Assembly: GCF_927798115.1 (NCBI RefSeq)
Contig: NZ_CAKMMG010000001.1
Location: forward strand, 992,001 to 1,056,000
DNA: 64,000 nt
Source: Paenibacillus auburnensis
GTDB lineage: Bacteria; Bacillota; Bacilli; Paenibacillales; Paenibacillaceae
Direction: 5' to 3'
The notes under the pieces were generated by a model that saw only the letters and a list, made by a program, of their open reading frames with translations, was not told the DNA's origin and did not search any database. A program made the translations under genes and the position numbers. Position 1 is the stretch's first letter. The number at the start of each line of letters is the position of its first letter. Positions 16,586 to 25,311 of the stretch are shown here, piece by piece.

Positions 16586-17722
16586 TTAAGGCTTAAGAAT
16601 CACTTTGATGCAATCCTCTTCTTTCTCTTGAAACACCTGGTAGCCATGCTCCGCTCTGCTGATCGGCAGCCGGTGGGTGATAATGTCAGTGGGATCGAAC
16701 TTATTCTCCTTGATCATCTTGTAGAGGGTCGGCATGTAGTGAATGACCGGTGCCTGCCCCATTTTCAGTGAAATATTGCGTTCAAATAACTGGCCAAGAG
16801 GGAACAAATTATAGTTGAGGCCATACACACCGACTAATTGGATGGTCCCAAATTTACGGACTACCTGAGTCGCAATCCGGAAGGCCCCAAGCGACCCGCC
16901 CTGAAGCATCAAGGCTGTCTCCACCTTTTCCGCTACTGTCTTTTTAGCATCCAGCCCGACACAGTCAATGACTACATCCGCTCCGCCGCGGGTAATCTCC
17001 TTGAGATGCGCCTCGATGTCCTTGACTTTTTCAAAATTAAAAATCTCCACATTATTTGTCTTTTTGGCATGCTGTAGACGATACGGGACATGATCAACGG
17101 CGATCACACGGGAAGCTCCCTTCATCCAGGCGAACTTCTGGGTCAGCAGGCCGACCGGACCGCAGCCCAGGACAATTACGGTATCTCCGGGCTTCACACC
17201 AGCACTTTCAACCCCCCACCAGGCGGTAGGTACAATGTCAGAGAGGAAGAGCAGCTTCTCATCCTCCATCTCCGCATCCTCCGGCACCACGAACGGTCCG
17301 AAGTTGCCATAAGGCACTCTAAGCAATTCTGCCTGGCCACCGGCATAACCTCCGTACGTATCTGAATAACCCAGGAATCCTCCGGTGTCCTTGGCCTCAT
17401 TCGAATGATCGCACTGGCTTTCCATCTCATGCTGGCAGAAATAACATTGTCCGCAGGCTACGTTAAAGGGAATGATGACACGGTCCCCTTTTTTCACTTT
17501 AGTAACCTCCGGTCCCACATCCTCGACAATTCCCATCGGCTCATGCCCGATGACGTAATCATCATGCATGCCCGGAATTTCGCCGTTATAAATATGCAGG
17601 TCGGAGCCGCAAATTGCGGTAGAGGTGATGCGTACAACAATATCGTCCTTTTTTTCCAGCTTAGCGTCGGCTACTTCCTTGACTTCGACTTTCTTTTTCC
17701 CTTGATATGTTACTGCCTTCAT
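16586..17722 (-). CDS. Zinc-dependent alcohol dehydrogenase family protein
   Basis: A 378-residue MDR-family dehydrogenase. Catalytic zinc residues are in AICGSDLH and GHEPMG; the structural zinc cysteines are in ACGQCYFCQHEMESQC; the NAD(P) loop is GCGPVGLL. The long insert and C-terminal arrangement resemble glutathione-independent formaldehyde dehydrogenases and related S-hydroxymethyl-thiol enzymes, but the substrate is not certain. I chose ATG at 17722 because AAAGGAG lies about 11 bases before it; the GTG four codons upstream overlaps that site. Confidence 0.9.
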   Translation of the reverse strand: MKAVTYQGKKKVEVKEVADAKLEKKDDIVVRITSTAICGSDLHIYNGEIPGMHDDYVIGHEPMGIVEDVGPEVTKVKKGDRVIIPFNVACGQCYFCQHEMESQCDHSNEAKDTGGFLGYSDTYGGYAGGQAELLRVPYGNFGPFVVPEDAEMEDEKLLFLSDIVPTAWWGVESAGVKPGDTVIVLGCGPVGLLTQKFAWMKGASRVIAVDHVPYRLQHAKKTNNVEIFNFEKVKDIEAHLKEITRGGADVVIDCVGLDAKKTVAEKVETALMLQGGSLGAFRIATQVVRKFGTIQLVGVYGLNYNLFPLGQLFERNISLKMGQAPVIHYMPTLYKMIKENKFDPTDIITHRLPISRAEHGYQVFQEKEEDCIKVILKP

Positions 17723-17835
17723 GACGAGGTCCACTCCTTTGGAAATAGAGTAATGAACTTAGCGGGCTACAGTGGTTAGCAGCATACTATGTTATAACCC
17801 TAAACTCCTCTGGCTTATCCCCAAATCTGAAAGTC

Positions 17836-18021
17836 TTAACCCTCAATATGCCTGAAAAAGTCAAATACACCCTCCATCAGAAGCCAAGCTCCAAGACCAG
17901 CGGCTGTCAGAAGAACGATGAACAACACCAGCCAAACCCTGATATGCCGTTGCCGAGTGCTTCTCCTGCTTAGCCCCACTTCCTCATCAGTCTTCCAATA
18001 CCAGTCCTTACCGGGCTTCAT
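17836..18021 (-). CDS. Small membrane protein coupled to VanW
   Basis: A 61-residue protein with a charged N-terminal half (KPGKDWYWKTDEEVG, then RRSTRQRH) and one membrane helix, VWLVLFIVLLTAAGLGAWLL. Its ATG overlaps the TGA of the VanW-family gene (ATGA), so its translation depends on that gene. No named family recognised. Its position suggests it acts with the VanW-like protein at the membrane, which is inference. Confidence 0.75.
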   Translation of the reverse strand: MKPGKDWYWKTDEEVGLSRRSTRQRHIRVWLVLFIVLLTAAGLGAWLLMEGVFDFFRHIEG

Positions 18022-18869
18022 GAGGGTTTCGACGCTCCTTCCGTGCCGGCAGGCGGATACAGCAGCGGGGAGTACATCATCAGCGCATGGTTCTCCGCCA
18101 CAGCCTCATCCCCTGCAAGTTCTCCGCTGCGTGTCAGCACCTTGCGCCGGATGATGTTGCTGCGGATGTAGCCGCCCCATGGCTCCAGGCTGATCACATG
18201 ATCCGCCTCGTATACTTCATAACGGTACATTTGCTCCGCTTCGCATCTCCACTCACCATGCAGGTGAGTGGCATCCAGATGAAGCTTCAGCTGATACGTA
18301 TGCTCTGTATTGTTCTTGAGCTGCAGATCAAGGTAATTATAGGCGCATGTAGCTCCACTGCCAAAAGGCTGAGTCCGGCGCTCATCCGGGAAGACATCAT
18401 AGCTGTGCCGGTGCCGCTCGGTTACGGTCAGTGGTGTGTGCAGCGTCATCCAGTAGATCAGATTGGATAGCTGGCATAACCCCCCACCCGTGCCGGAACG
18501 AAAACCTCCGGAATAGAGAACCATTCCGTCCAGATAGCCTTTGCGGCGGGTCGGCTTGCCGATGCTTCGCCAATAGGAGAAGGTCTCGCCGGGACGGATC
18601 AGCAGTCCATCCAGTTTCGCTGCGGCCAGCCTCAGGTTCGTGATTTTATTGTACTGGAGCTGCATATCTACATTCCGTAAACTGCGCAGCAGCGGTGTTG
18701 CATGACTGGCTGCTTTATGGTCCAATGGGTCAGCCGTGCGAACCTTCGCCTTTTTAACAGGTCGGGTCAGCCATTGTAAGTATCTCTTCCAGGTAAAATA
18801 CCGCTTGCCGGCAAACAGCCTCAGCCGGGAACGGCGGATTGGCTTCATCGCGGTTTTCACTGGATTCAT
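18018..18869 (-). CDS. VanW family protein
   Basis: A 283-residue protein with the VanW domain (about residues 60-200), recognised by RPGETFSYWRSIGKPTRRKGY and GGFRSGTGGGLCQLSNLIYW. It has a basic N-terminus (KPIRRSRLRLFAGKRYFTWK) and no clear signal peptide. VanW proteins occur in some vanB clusters but most are standalone with unknown biochemical role; this is not evidence of glycopeptide resistance, as no van ligase genes are present. It overlaps both neighbours by four bases. Confidence 0.88.
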   Translation of the reverse strand: MNPVKTAMKPIRRSRLRLFAGKRYFTWKRYLQWLTRPVKKAKVRTADPLDHKAASHATPLLRSLRNVDMQLQYNKITNLRLAAAKLDGLLIRPGETFSYWRSIGKPTRRKGYLDGMVLYSGGFRSGTGGGLCQLSNLIYWMTLHTPLTVTERHRHSYDVFPDERRTQPFGSGATCAYNYLDLQLKNNTEHTYQLKLHLDATHLHGEWRCEAEQMYRYEVYEADHVISLEPWGGYIRSNIIRRKVLTRSGELAGDEAVAENHALMMYSPLLYPPAGTEGASKPS

Positions 18870-19387
18870 TGAAACGTTATTTCATCGGCAGGACTCAGGC
18901 TTACAAACCTTCCACCGAGCACTCCATTGTGATGCCTCACAATTTCTTCACCGCTTAGCTTTCCATTATCGAAGGTACTGTGTGCATCCTGAACGAGTAT
19001 ACTGTTGTAACCCATACTGTAGGCACAACGGCACGTAGTATCCAGACAGAACTCCGTTTGCATCCCGCAGATCACAAGATCTGTAATTCCTTGACGCTGG
19101 AGCTCTTCATGCAGCCGGGTCCGGTGAAAAGCATCCCAGGTCGGCTTCTCAACGATTGTCTCACCTTCCCGGGGCTTCACAAGGCTGCTGATCTCCCAGG
19201 TCGGCAATCCCCTGGTATACTCCTCGTCTTCCGTATGCTGAATATACACAACCGGAATGTTTGCGGATCGCGCTTTATCGAGCAGAGATACAATCCGGTT
19301 CATTACATTGTCCACGTCATACAGCTTCATATCCGGATAAGAAAACATCGCCTCTTGAACATCAATAATTAGCAGTGCGGTTGACAT
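18866..19387 (-). CDS. Isochorismatase-family cysteine hydrolase
   Basis: A 173-residue hydrolase. The Asp-Lys-Cys triad is visible: Asp in ALLIIDVQ, Lys in VEKPTWDAF and Cys in CGMQTEFCLDTTCR, with the usual cis-peptide region before the cysteine. Family members hydrolyse isochorismate, nicotinamide, ureidomalonate or similar amides; the target is unknown. GGAGGAG before the ATG. First gene of a tightly overlapping three-gene operon with VanW and a small membrane protein. Confidence 0.88.
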   Translation of the reverse strand: MSTALLIIDVQEAMFSYPDMKLYDVDNVMNRIVSLLDKARSANIPVVYIQHTEDEEYTRGLPTWEISSLVKPREGETIVEKPTWDAFHRTRLHEELQRQGITDLVICGMQTEFCLDTTCRCAYSMGYNSILVQDAHSTFDNGKLSGEEIVRHHNGVLGGRFVSLSPADEITFQ

Positions 19388-19419
19388 TGATAACTCCTCC
19401 TTGGCTCTTCGATACTACT

Positions 19420-19574
19420 TTACTATTTATACTGAAAAAGATTATATCAGACCAAGAGGCCCAGTAGATCCGCAACAGGTGAAATTTCTGGATACGCTTG
19501 AATCAGGCGGTCTCTATCATCCACCGGGTTACAATCGCGGCTTGCACGGTTTTGCTACCCGCTTGTCCGGCTAA
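19420..19574 (+). pseudogene. Possible 3' remnant of a lost plus-strand gene
   Basis: A frame open to the TAA at 19572-19574 has no start codon with a ribosome site but reads like a protein end, for example VDPQQVKFLDTLESGG and YNRGLHGFATRLSG, with coding-like codon choice. Its last 20 bases overlap the end of the convergent VOC gene. I do not know the family. It may be a relic left by deletion, or chance. Confidence 0.3.
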
Positions 19575-19941
19575 CAATTTGGATGGGGTTTCCATCCGGA
19601 TCCTGAACCCATCCTGAACGCAGACCGTTCAAGAAATCATGTGGTTCTGACAGCAGCACGCCACCATTCTCCAGCACATATTGTACCGCAAGGTCAGTGT
19701 CTTCTGTCCACAGGACAATTTCACTGCCGGAATTCGCCCCTGGTGTCAACCCGTGTATTTTATGGGTAGATTCCTTGGTTGCCAGCCCGACCTTAAACCC
19801 GTCCAGCACAAATTCATGATGTACCGCTTGACCCTCAACTTCGGCAGTAAATGTCAGCTTAAACCCAAGCATTTCATAGAACTCCCGTGAAGCGGCTAAA
19901 TCGCTGACGTAGAGATTAATCTGCGGCGATTTGAATTCCAT
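19555..19941 (-). CDS. VOC (glyoxalase/bleomycin-resistance fold) protein
   Basis: A 128-residue VOC protein: NLYVSDLAASREFYEMLGFKL in the first module and LSEPHDFLNGLRSGWVQDPDGNPIQIVSR in the second. Metal ligands typical of the fold, including a C-terminal acidic residue region, seem only partly kept, so it could be a binding protein or an enzyme. GGAGGTACTGCC before the ATG. Stands alone; function not assignable. Confidence 0.8.
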   Translation of the reverse strand: MEFKSPQINLYVSDLAASREFYEMLGFKLTFTAEVEGQAVHHEFVLDGFKVGLATKESTHKIHGLTPGANSGSEIVLWTEDTDLAVQYVLENGGVLLSEPHDFLNGLRSGWVQDPDGNPIQIVSRTSG

Positions 19942-20015
19942 GGCAGTACCTCCTTTTTTATGAAAAAATGATCATTCCGCTATTCCATATTATAACTTTT
20001 CATAAGGCAATACAG

Positions 20016-20066
20016 CAAAAAAGGGCATCTCAAACACCATCAAATGGTGCTAAGATACCCCTTTGT
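20016..20066 (-). terminator. Terminator of the queFCDE operon
   Basis: AAGGGCATCT and AGATACCCCTT arms plus an inner CACCAT/ATGGTG stem (20031-20049). On the minus strand it ends in a T run (TTTTTTTGC). Confidence 0.85.
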
Positions 20067-20075
20067 TCCCTGAAG

Positions 20076-20798
20076 TTATTTGCCCCGCTTGTTATACCAG
20101 ATCAGCGCATGCAGCTGCGGCAGCACCCGTGCCCGGTTCATCTCCGGATCAGCGATCACAAGATTGAACAGCCATTCCAGCCGTCCTAAGAGACGTGCCG
20201 AGATGTCCCCCGGTTCCGTCACATTCTCATTCCCGGGCTGCAGGTAGAGCGGAACTCCTGGATAGCGCTGATGCACGCTTTTGGCATAGGCATAGTCTTG
20301 TTCGTCAAACACCACGACCTTCAGGCTGTGCGCAGCTTTACCTTGCTCCTTCAGCTTAATCATGATGCTGTCCAGCATCGCCCAGTCCGTCTTCATTCCC
20401 GAGCTTGGCGGCTTGGGGCTGATCGTCAGTGTATCGATCTCATAGAACCAGTCCTGCCAGCGGCTGCCCTGTGTTTCGATAGCGGCTTGAATGCCGCGCT
20501 CATGCAGCAGTGCAACAAATTCCGCCATACTGCTGCCGAGCAGGGCCGGATTCCCGCCGGAAATGGTTACAGAGTCAAAGTTCTGGCCGGCCAGCGCAAG
20601 AAGCTCATTCATAATCTCCTCCGGCTCCAGCATCCGTACAATATCCTTGGCAGAGCCATCCCAGGTAAAGGCGGAGTCGCACCAGCTACAACGGTAATCA
20701 CAGCCGTAGGTACGGACGAACATTGTTTTGACACCGATCACAGCGCCCTCCCCTTGAATCGTCGGGCCGAAGATTTCAATTACCGGTATCTTACTCAC
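20076..20798 (-). CDS. queE: 7-carboxy-7-deazaguanine synthase QueE
   Basis: A radical-SAM enzyme of 240 residues that rearranges 6-carboxytetrahydropterin to 7-carboxy-7-deazaguanine in queuosine synthesis. The cluster motif CDYRCSWC and glycine-rich SGGNPAL are present. The start is GTG at 20798, inside the end of queD (8-base overlap), with GGGGG upstream; earlier in-frame ATGs lie deep in queD. Last gene of the queuosine precursor operon. Confidence 0.93.
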   Translation of the reverse strand: MSKIPVIEIFGPTIQGEGAVIGVKTMFVRTYGCDYRCSWCDSAFTWDGSAKDIVRMLEPEEIMNELLALAGQNFDSVTISGGNPALLGSSMAEFVALLHERGIQAAIETQGSRWQDWFYEIDTLTISPKPPSSGMKTDWAMLDSIMIKLKEQGKAAHSLKVVVFDEQDYAYAKSVHQRYPGVPLYLQPGNENVTEPGDISARLLGRLEWLFNLVIADPEMNRARVLPQLHALIWYNKRGK

Positions 20799-21273
20799 AG
20801 TCACAGCCCCCGTACAGGCGGTAGGCAGGTCCATCCTCCGGGATATCTGCAGCAATTACCTCTGCCCAAGAGGTTGGCGTCTCCCACAGCTTGACTGAAT
20901 ACAGCGGCAATGATGCCTGTTTCAGTTGATAGGCCACATAGGCAGACATATTCTCTGCAGTTGTACGGAATCCGAGCAGCGCCACTTTAGAACCGGAATT
21001 CTGAAGAGTTTCCAGCACAGGCTCATTCCCCATCGCCAGAAAAGCATGGTCCAGACGGTCTACCAGAATTTGCTGCACAATCGCCTTAATGTCGCTAAAA
21101 TCCACAACAAAGCCTTCATCAGAGTGCCCTGCTTCGGTTAAAGGTTTGCCTTTTAACACAACTTCAAGCTTATAGGTATGCCCATGCAGGTTGCTGCATT
21201 TGCCTTTGTGTCCGACCAGCTGATGAGCGGAATCAAAGGTGAATATTTTGCAGACCGATACTTCGCCCAGCAT
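20791..21273 (-). CDS. queD: 6-carboxytetrahydropterin synthase QueD
   Basis: A 160-residue enzyme converting dihydroneopterin triphosphate to 6-carboxytetrahydropterin. Zinc histidines are in FDSAHQL and LHGHTY, and the catalytic cysteine in KCSNLHGH. The later LDHAFL and ENMSAYVA segments also match the family. Start ATG shares a base with the stop of queC (TAATG). Confidence 0.93.
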   Translation of the reverse strand: MLGEVSVCKIFTFDSAHQLVGHKGKCSNLHGHTYKLEVVLKGKPLTEAGHSDEGFVVDFSDIKAIVQQILVDRLDHAFLAMGNEPVLETLQNSGSKVALLGFRTTAENMSAYVAYQLKQASLPLYSVKLWETPTSWAEVIAADIPEDGPAYRLYGGCDCE

Positions 21274-21935
21274 TATAGACCACCTTTCGTTTGTTCTGCC
21301 ATGTATTGCTCAAGGCCGCGCTGACGCAGCAGACACGCCGGACAGGTGCCGCAGCCGCTGCCCACGATGCCGTTATAGCACGTCAACGTGTGCTCACGGA
21401 TATAGTCAAAGTGACCCAGTTCATCGGCCAGCTTCCAGGTTTCCTTTTTATCCAGCCACATCAGCGGCGTATGAATAACGAATTCATAGTCCATCGACAG
21501 ATTGAGTGTCACATTCAGGGACTTCACGAACACATCCCGGCAGTCGGGATACCCGCTGAAATCCGTCTGGCATACACCGGTGATGATGTTGGCATAGCCC
21601 AACTGTTTAGCCAGAATCGCGGCAAAGGACAGGAACAACAGATTACGCCCGTCCACGAACGTACTTGGCAGTTCCCCATCTTCTCCGGCTTCAATCTCGA
21701 TGTCATCCCGTGTTAAGGCGTTAGGTGCTAGCTGATTGAGCAGTCCCAGATCCAGAATATGCTGCTTTACACCAAACTTTGCAGCAATCTCTTTGGCAAC
21801 TTCAATCTCGGCTGCATGCCGCTGATTATAGTTAAAAGTAACTACCTGAACCTCTTCGAAGTGCTTAATCGCCCATACGAGGCAAGTGGTGCTATCTTGT
21901 CCGCCGCTGAATACAACGAGTGCTTTTTTATTCAT
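21273..21935 (-). CDS. queC: 7-cyano-7-deazaguanine synthase QueC
   Basis: A 220-residue ATP-dependent enzyme making preQ0 from 7-carboxy-7-deazaguanine. The PP-loop [11 protein letters not shown] is at the N-terminus and the zinc cysteines in [15 protein letters not shown] at the C-terminus. GAGGAG before the ATG. Lies 33 bases after queF and overlaps queD. Confidence 0.95.
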   Translation of the reverse strand: MNKKALVVFSGGQDSTTCLVWAIKHFEEVQVVTFNYNQRHAAEIEVAKEIAAKFGVKQHILDLGLLNQLAPNALTRDDIEIEAGEDGELPSTFVDGRNLLFLSFAAILAKQLGYANIITGVCQTDFSGYPDCRDVFVKSLNVTLNLSMDYEFVIHTPLMWLDKKETWKLADELGHFDYIREHTLTCYNGIVGSGCGTCPACLLRQRGLEQYMAEQTKGGL

Positions 21936-21968
21936 TTTCCGTTCTCCTCTCCACTACTGCTCTGGGCC

Positions 21969-22469
21969 TTACCGATTATCAACTTTCTCCGGATACATAT
22001 CATGATTCATCAGCCGGTGCTCGGCCATCGCTTCATACTTGGTTCCCGGACGTCCCCAGTTGCAGTAAGGATCAATCGAAATGCCGCCGCGCGGTGTGAA
22101 CTTGCCCCACACTTCGATATAACGCGGATTCATCAAGGAGATCAGATCATTCATAATAATGTTGACACAATCTTCATGAAAATCACCATGATTACGGAAG
22201 CTGAACAAATAGAGCTTCAGCGATTTGGATTCAACCATCTTGATATCCGGAATGTAAGAGATGTACATCACGCCGAAATCCGGCTGCCCGGTAACGGGAC
22301 ACAGACTGGTGAACTCCGGACAATTGAATTTCACAAAATAATCACGGCCGGGATGCTTGTTATCGAAGCTTTCCAGGATTTCGGGAGCATACCCGAATTT
22401 ATATTGTGTTCCCTGATTGCCCAGCAGGGTAACTTCCTGCATTTCCTCTTTCATTCTGCCTTCTGACAT
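21969..22469 (-). CDS. queF: NADPH-dependent preQ0 reductase QueF
   Basis: A 166-residue short-form QueF reducing the nitrile of preQ0 to preQ1. The catalytic cysteine is in [15 protein letters not shown], and the family QueF motif region [21 protein letters not shown] follows. ATG at 22469 has GAGAGGGG upstream. The frame is open further upstream through the leader, but that stretch holds the riboswitch and has no ribosome site. First gene of the operon. No folE (GTP cyclohydrolase) is in the window. Confidence 0.95.
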   Translation of the reverse strand: MSEGRMKEEMQEVTLLGNQGTQYKFGYAPEILESFDNKHPGRDYFVKFNCPEFTSLCPVTGQPDFGVMYISYIPDIKMVESKSLKLYLFSFRNHGDFHEDCVNIIMNDLISLMNPRYIEVWGKFTPRGGISIDPYCNWGRPGTKYEAMAEHRLMNHDMYPEKVDNR

Positions 22470-22551
22470 GACAAAAAACCCCTCTCTTTTCCTGCGGCTA
22501 CTGCCGGATTCGGAAAGAAGAACGAGATTTCGAAAACTTGGCTCTACTAAG

Positions 22552-22617
22552 AAGACAAACCTCAAAGACACCAGGATACGGCATTCTCTAGCCGTCTGGC
22601 GGTCAGGTTGTTGTCTT
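22552..22617 (-). ncRNA. Strongly structured segment of the queF leader
   Basis: On the minus strand, arms pair in order from outside in: AAGACA with TGTCTT, AACCT with AGGTT, CCAG with CTGG, and ACGGC with GCCGT around TAGAGAAT. It lies between the preQ1 riboswitch and the queF ribosome site, so it may be the expression platform. No strong U-tract follows it. Confidence 0.45.
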
Positions 22618-22671
22618 ATTGACGCATGGGCATAACATGATAAATATACATTGTCGATATGCACAAAGCGG

Positions 22672-22706
22672 CCTTAGTTTTTTATAGAGGGAGTTTGCGA
22701 ACCTCT
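22672..22706 (-). promoter_or_regulatory. preQ1-I riboswitch
   Basis: The minus strand shows the class I aptamer: AGAGG, a short loop, CCTCT as stem P1, then TATAAAAAACTAAGG as the A-rich tail that forms the pseudoknot. This is very close to the Bacillus queC leader. It lies about 200 bases before queF and should lower expression of queFCDE when preQ1 is plentiful (known for the class). Confidence 0.9.
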
Positions 22707-22755
22707 CCTGCGGCATATACGCAGAATTCTTCTTATACTTATACTAGCGTCTTGA

Positions 22756-22785
22756 ACTATATCATGTTTCGCGGATCGCTGGCAA
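22756..22785 (-). promoter_or_regulatory. Probable promoter of the queuosine operon
   Basis: Minus strand: TTGCCA (22785-22780), 18 bases, TATAGT (22761-22756). Transcription would begin about 40 bases before the preQ1 aptamer. The -35 begins just three bases past the end of the ZIP gene. Confidence 0.5.
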
Positions 22786-22788
22786 CCC

Positions 22789-23526
22789 TCAAAGATGATC
22801 CAAAATTAGTGAACACAGCATACCTAGCGCGGCCATAAATCCGGTCAGCGGACCTCCCTCCTCATAGGCCTCCGGCATCATGCTGGAGGATACCATCGAA
22901 ATGATTCCGCCCCCGGCAAAAGAGGCAATAATCGCCGTTGTATATCCGCTGGCATGATCCATAAAGCTATAGCCAGCACCCGAGGCGAGCGTCGAAATAA
23001 CGAGTACGCTGAGCCAGAGCAGCATCACCTTAGTTTTGCTGTAGCCATCCTGTTTGAGTCCGGCCGTACTGGAGAGCCCCTCGGGAATATTACTGATAAA
23101 AATAGCAATAACTAACAGCAGGCTAACCCCCTGACCGGAGATCAGGCTGGCCCCGATCATGATGGACTCAGGAATCGCATCCAGCACCGTACCAGCAAAA
23201 ATCGCCAGCCCGCTGCCATTTCCCTTGGAGCCGCCAGCACCTCTAACGGACCGTTTGCGTCCGGAGCCGCCTTTTCGCGAGATGTACCAGTCGAACAAGG
23301 TGAATACCAGCGCACCGGCTGTAAATCCGATAATGGTCGGGAGAAGTCCACCATCATTAGCGGAATCGTCCAGCAGCTCATAGGCGGCGGCTCCGATTAA
23401 CACTCCTGTTCCGAATGCCATAATAAAGCCAATAAACTTTGTCCGGATAGGCAGAAAAAGCGCCATTAGCGCACCAATTAGTACAGCAGATCCGGAAACC
23501 GCTCCCCACAGGACAGCATTCAACAT
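22789..23526 (-). CDS. ZIP family metal transporter
   Basis: A 245-residue membrane protein with about eight helices. The two metal-site motifs of ZIP carriers are present: DAIPESIMIG in helix 4 and SNIPEGLSST in helix 5. A glycine/basic cytoplasmic loop (RKGGSGRKRSVRGAGG) lies between helices 3 and 4. Probably imports zinc or another divalent metal. ATG at 23526 is preferred over the GTG three codons upstream because the AGAAGG site overlaps that GTG. Confidence 0.85.
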   Translation of the reverse strand: MLNAVLWGAVSGSAVLIGALMALFLPIRTKFIGFIMAFGTGVLIGAAAYELLDDSANDGGLLPTIIGFTAGALVFTLFDWYISRKGGSGRKRSVRGAGGSKGNGSGLAIFAGTVLDAIPESIMIGASLISGQGVSLLLVIAIFISNIPEGLSSTAGLKQDGYSKTKVMLLWLSVLVISTLASGAGYSFMDHASGYTTAIIASFAGGGIISMVSSSMMPEAYEEGGPLTGFMAALGMLCSLILDHL

Positions 23527-23816
23527 CAGCTTCACCTTCTACAGTCAATTTGAATTGCATAGAATGCGCATAGTAGTATTGTACACTCCTGAATAAGCAG
23601 GCAAACATTGCAGCCGTGTTCTTCCTCCTGCTTCTGTCAATGTACTATGAGTTTCCGGTGAGATTCATACAATAAATCATTAATGTAATTAATCAAAATC
23701 TTCAACGTTTATTGCCACAGTTGGCCGTTCAAGCTAATTTTACAAAATGGATTCAATTTCAATGAAAGGGGTAACTTAAAAATTATAATCTCCAATAACA
23801 AGGATGGGATCAGCCA

Positions 23817-24152
23817 ATGGAACAAAACGTGCAAAAGCTTATGGAATGGCTTACCTCAGAAGTAAATGAAACGATTGTAATTACTAAAGAGGAGCTGAAT
23901 GATTTGGATACGGTCCATTTCAGTTTAGAGAGCGTTGATTACCGGGATTCAGAGGATACCATCGATGATTATCTGGGCGACGCGCTGATCTTGAGAGGTT
24001 CGGGAAGCACCTTGAATGCAGATGGTGATCTTGTGCCGCTTCCGCAGCAAAGCTATGAAATCGCCGTAAGCGGTCTTAAGCTGCAGACAATTGACGCCGA
24101 TAAAGTCGAGCTGCAGACGGACCGTGCGAAATATACCCTTACTTTGAGTTAA
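23817..24152 (+). CDS. Hypothetical protein
   Basis: A 111-residue acidic soluble protein beginning MEQNVQKLMEWLTSEVNETI. No membrane segment or known motif; the charge pattern (DYRDSEDTIDDYLGD) suggests a small alpha/beta domain. AAGGATGGGA precedes the ATG and its own strong terminator follows, so it is likely expressed. Monocistronic, with 281 bases of non-coding sequence upstream. Function unknown. Confidence 0.7.
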   Translation: MEQNVQKLMEWLTSEVNETIVITKEELNDLDTVHFSLESVDYRDSEDTIDDYLGDALILRGSGSTLNADGDLVPLPQQSYEIAVSGLKLQTIDADKVELQTDRAKYTLTLS

Positions 24153-24159
24153 GCGATAT

Positions 24160-24190
24160 AAAAGGCCGCGGGAATTCCCGCGGCCTGATT
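24160..24190. terminator. Bidirectional terminator
   Basis: GGCCGCGGG AATT CCCGCGGCC (24164-24185) with flanking A and T bases. It separates the hypothetical gene from convergent murB. Confidence 0.85.
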
Positions 24191-25101
24191 TATTCTTCTC
24201 CGATAATCTTCACTTCGGTCTCCAGTTCCACGCCGAATTTGTCTTTAACTGCAGCGCGCACGTGCTGAATTAGCCCAATGTAATCACTTGCGGTTGCATT
24301 ATCCGCGTTAACAATAAATCCGGCATGCTTACGGGAAACCTCAGCACCGCCGATCCGGGTTCCCTGCAGACCGCTTTCCTGAATCAGCTGGCCGGCATAA
24401 CGCCCTGGCGGCCGTTTGAAGACACTGCCGCATGAAGGATATTCAAGAGGCTGCTTTGACTCCCGCAAGTGAGTAAGCTCATCCATTGAAGCTTTGATCT
24501 GAGCCGGATCCCCCGGCTTCAGGGCAAACCGCGCCTCCAGCACAATATATTCTCCACTGGCAAAAATGCTGTGCCGGTACCCCCACTCCAGATCATCTCC
24601 TCGTAAAGTGACCATTTCACCCGATTGGTTAAGGGCAAGGGCACTCTCCAGTACATCCTTTACTTCTCCGCCGTATGCTCCGGCGTTCATATACAGAGCT
24701 CCACCGACTGTTCCGGGAATACCACATGCAAATTCCAGGCCTGACAGTTTTTGTTCCAGGGCATAATAAGAGGCATCAATAATCTTAGCACCGCACTGGG
24801 CAACAAGAAGCTCCCCTTGAATTTCTATTTGGCTAAGCTCCGAGGTCTGAAGGACAATCCCCCTTATACCGCCATCACGGATAATGACATTCGAACCGTT
24901 ACCCAGAATGGTGAGCGGAATGTGATTCTCGCGTGCATATGTAACTATGGTTCGGATTTCCTCATACGAAACGGGCGCAGCCAGGATGTCCGCTTTGCCT
25001 CCTATTTGGGTGAACACATAAGATTTCAGCACTTCACCGCTTCTAACTACTCCAATGGGAAGCAGCTGCTGCAAATCTTCTTGAATTTTATTGATATTCA
25101 T
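24190..25101 (-). CDS. murB: UDP-N-acetylenolpyruvoylglucosamine reductase MurB
   Basis: A 303-residue FAD/NADPH enzyme making UDP-N-acetylmuramate for peptidoglycan. FAD-binding PCMH domain in the first half (LGNGSNVIIRDGGIRG, GIPGTVGGALYMNAGAYG), MurB C-terminal domain in the second (CGSVFKRPPGRYAGQLIQ with the active-site serine; EVSRKHAGFIVN). Lacks the extra loop of type I enzymes, as in other Firmicutes. AAAGGAG before the ATG. Single gene here, away from the mur cluster. Confidence 0.95.
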   Translation of the reverse strand: MNINKIQEDLQQLLPIGVVRSGEVLKSYVFTQIGGKADILAAPVSYEEIRTIVTYARENHIPLTILGNGSNVIIRDGGIRGIVLQTSELSQIEIQGELLVAQCGAKIIDASYYALEQKLSGLEFACGIPGTVGGALYMNAGAYGGEVKDVLESALALNQSGEMVTLRGDDLEWGYRHSIFASGEYIVLEARFALKPGDPAQIKASMDELTHLRESKQPLEYPSCGSVFKRPPGRYAGQLIQESGLQGTRIGGAEVSRKHAGFIVNADNATASDYIGLIQHVRAAVKDKFGVELETEVKIIGEE

Positions 25102-25233
25102 CGTTCATGCTCCTTTAACTACCTGAAAATGATGATCTACATATATCCGAAGGAAAAAGAATGGCATTAATCTATGCAGAATATACCGAGAACTCAGAGC
25201 CTAACTACGGCAACCACAACTGTAACAACGAAC

Positions 25234-25261
25234 AGGCTCCCTTGTCAATGACCGGGAGCCT
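25234..25261. terminator. Hairpin between murB and the FhuF-like gene
   Basis: AGGCTCCC (25234-25241) pairs with GGGAGCCT (25254-25261). The U-tract is poor in both directions, so it may be a weak terminator for the iron-uptake operon arriving on the minus strand. Confidence 0.5.
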
Positions 25262-25311
25262 CGCTTGAAATTGTCCTATATAAATTATGCGGCAATTTCA
25301 TAAAATATAAT

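Noticed and set aside
18018..18869. Glycopeptide resistance locus, because of VanW
   Set aside because: No vanHAX/vanHBX, vanY or vanRS-like genes are present; most VanW proteins are unrelated to resistance.
22470..22664. In-frame N-terminal extension of QueF by 65 residues
   Set aside because: It runs through the untranslated leader, has no ribosome site, and QueF proteins of this type start at the ATG at 22469.
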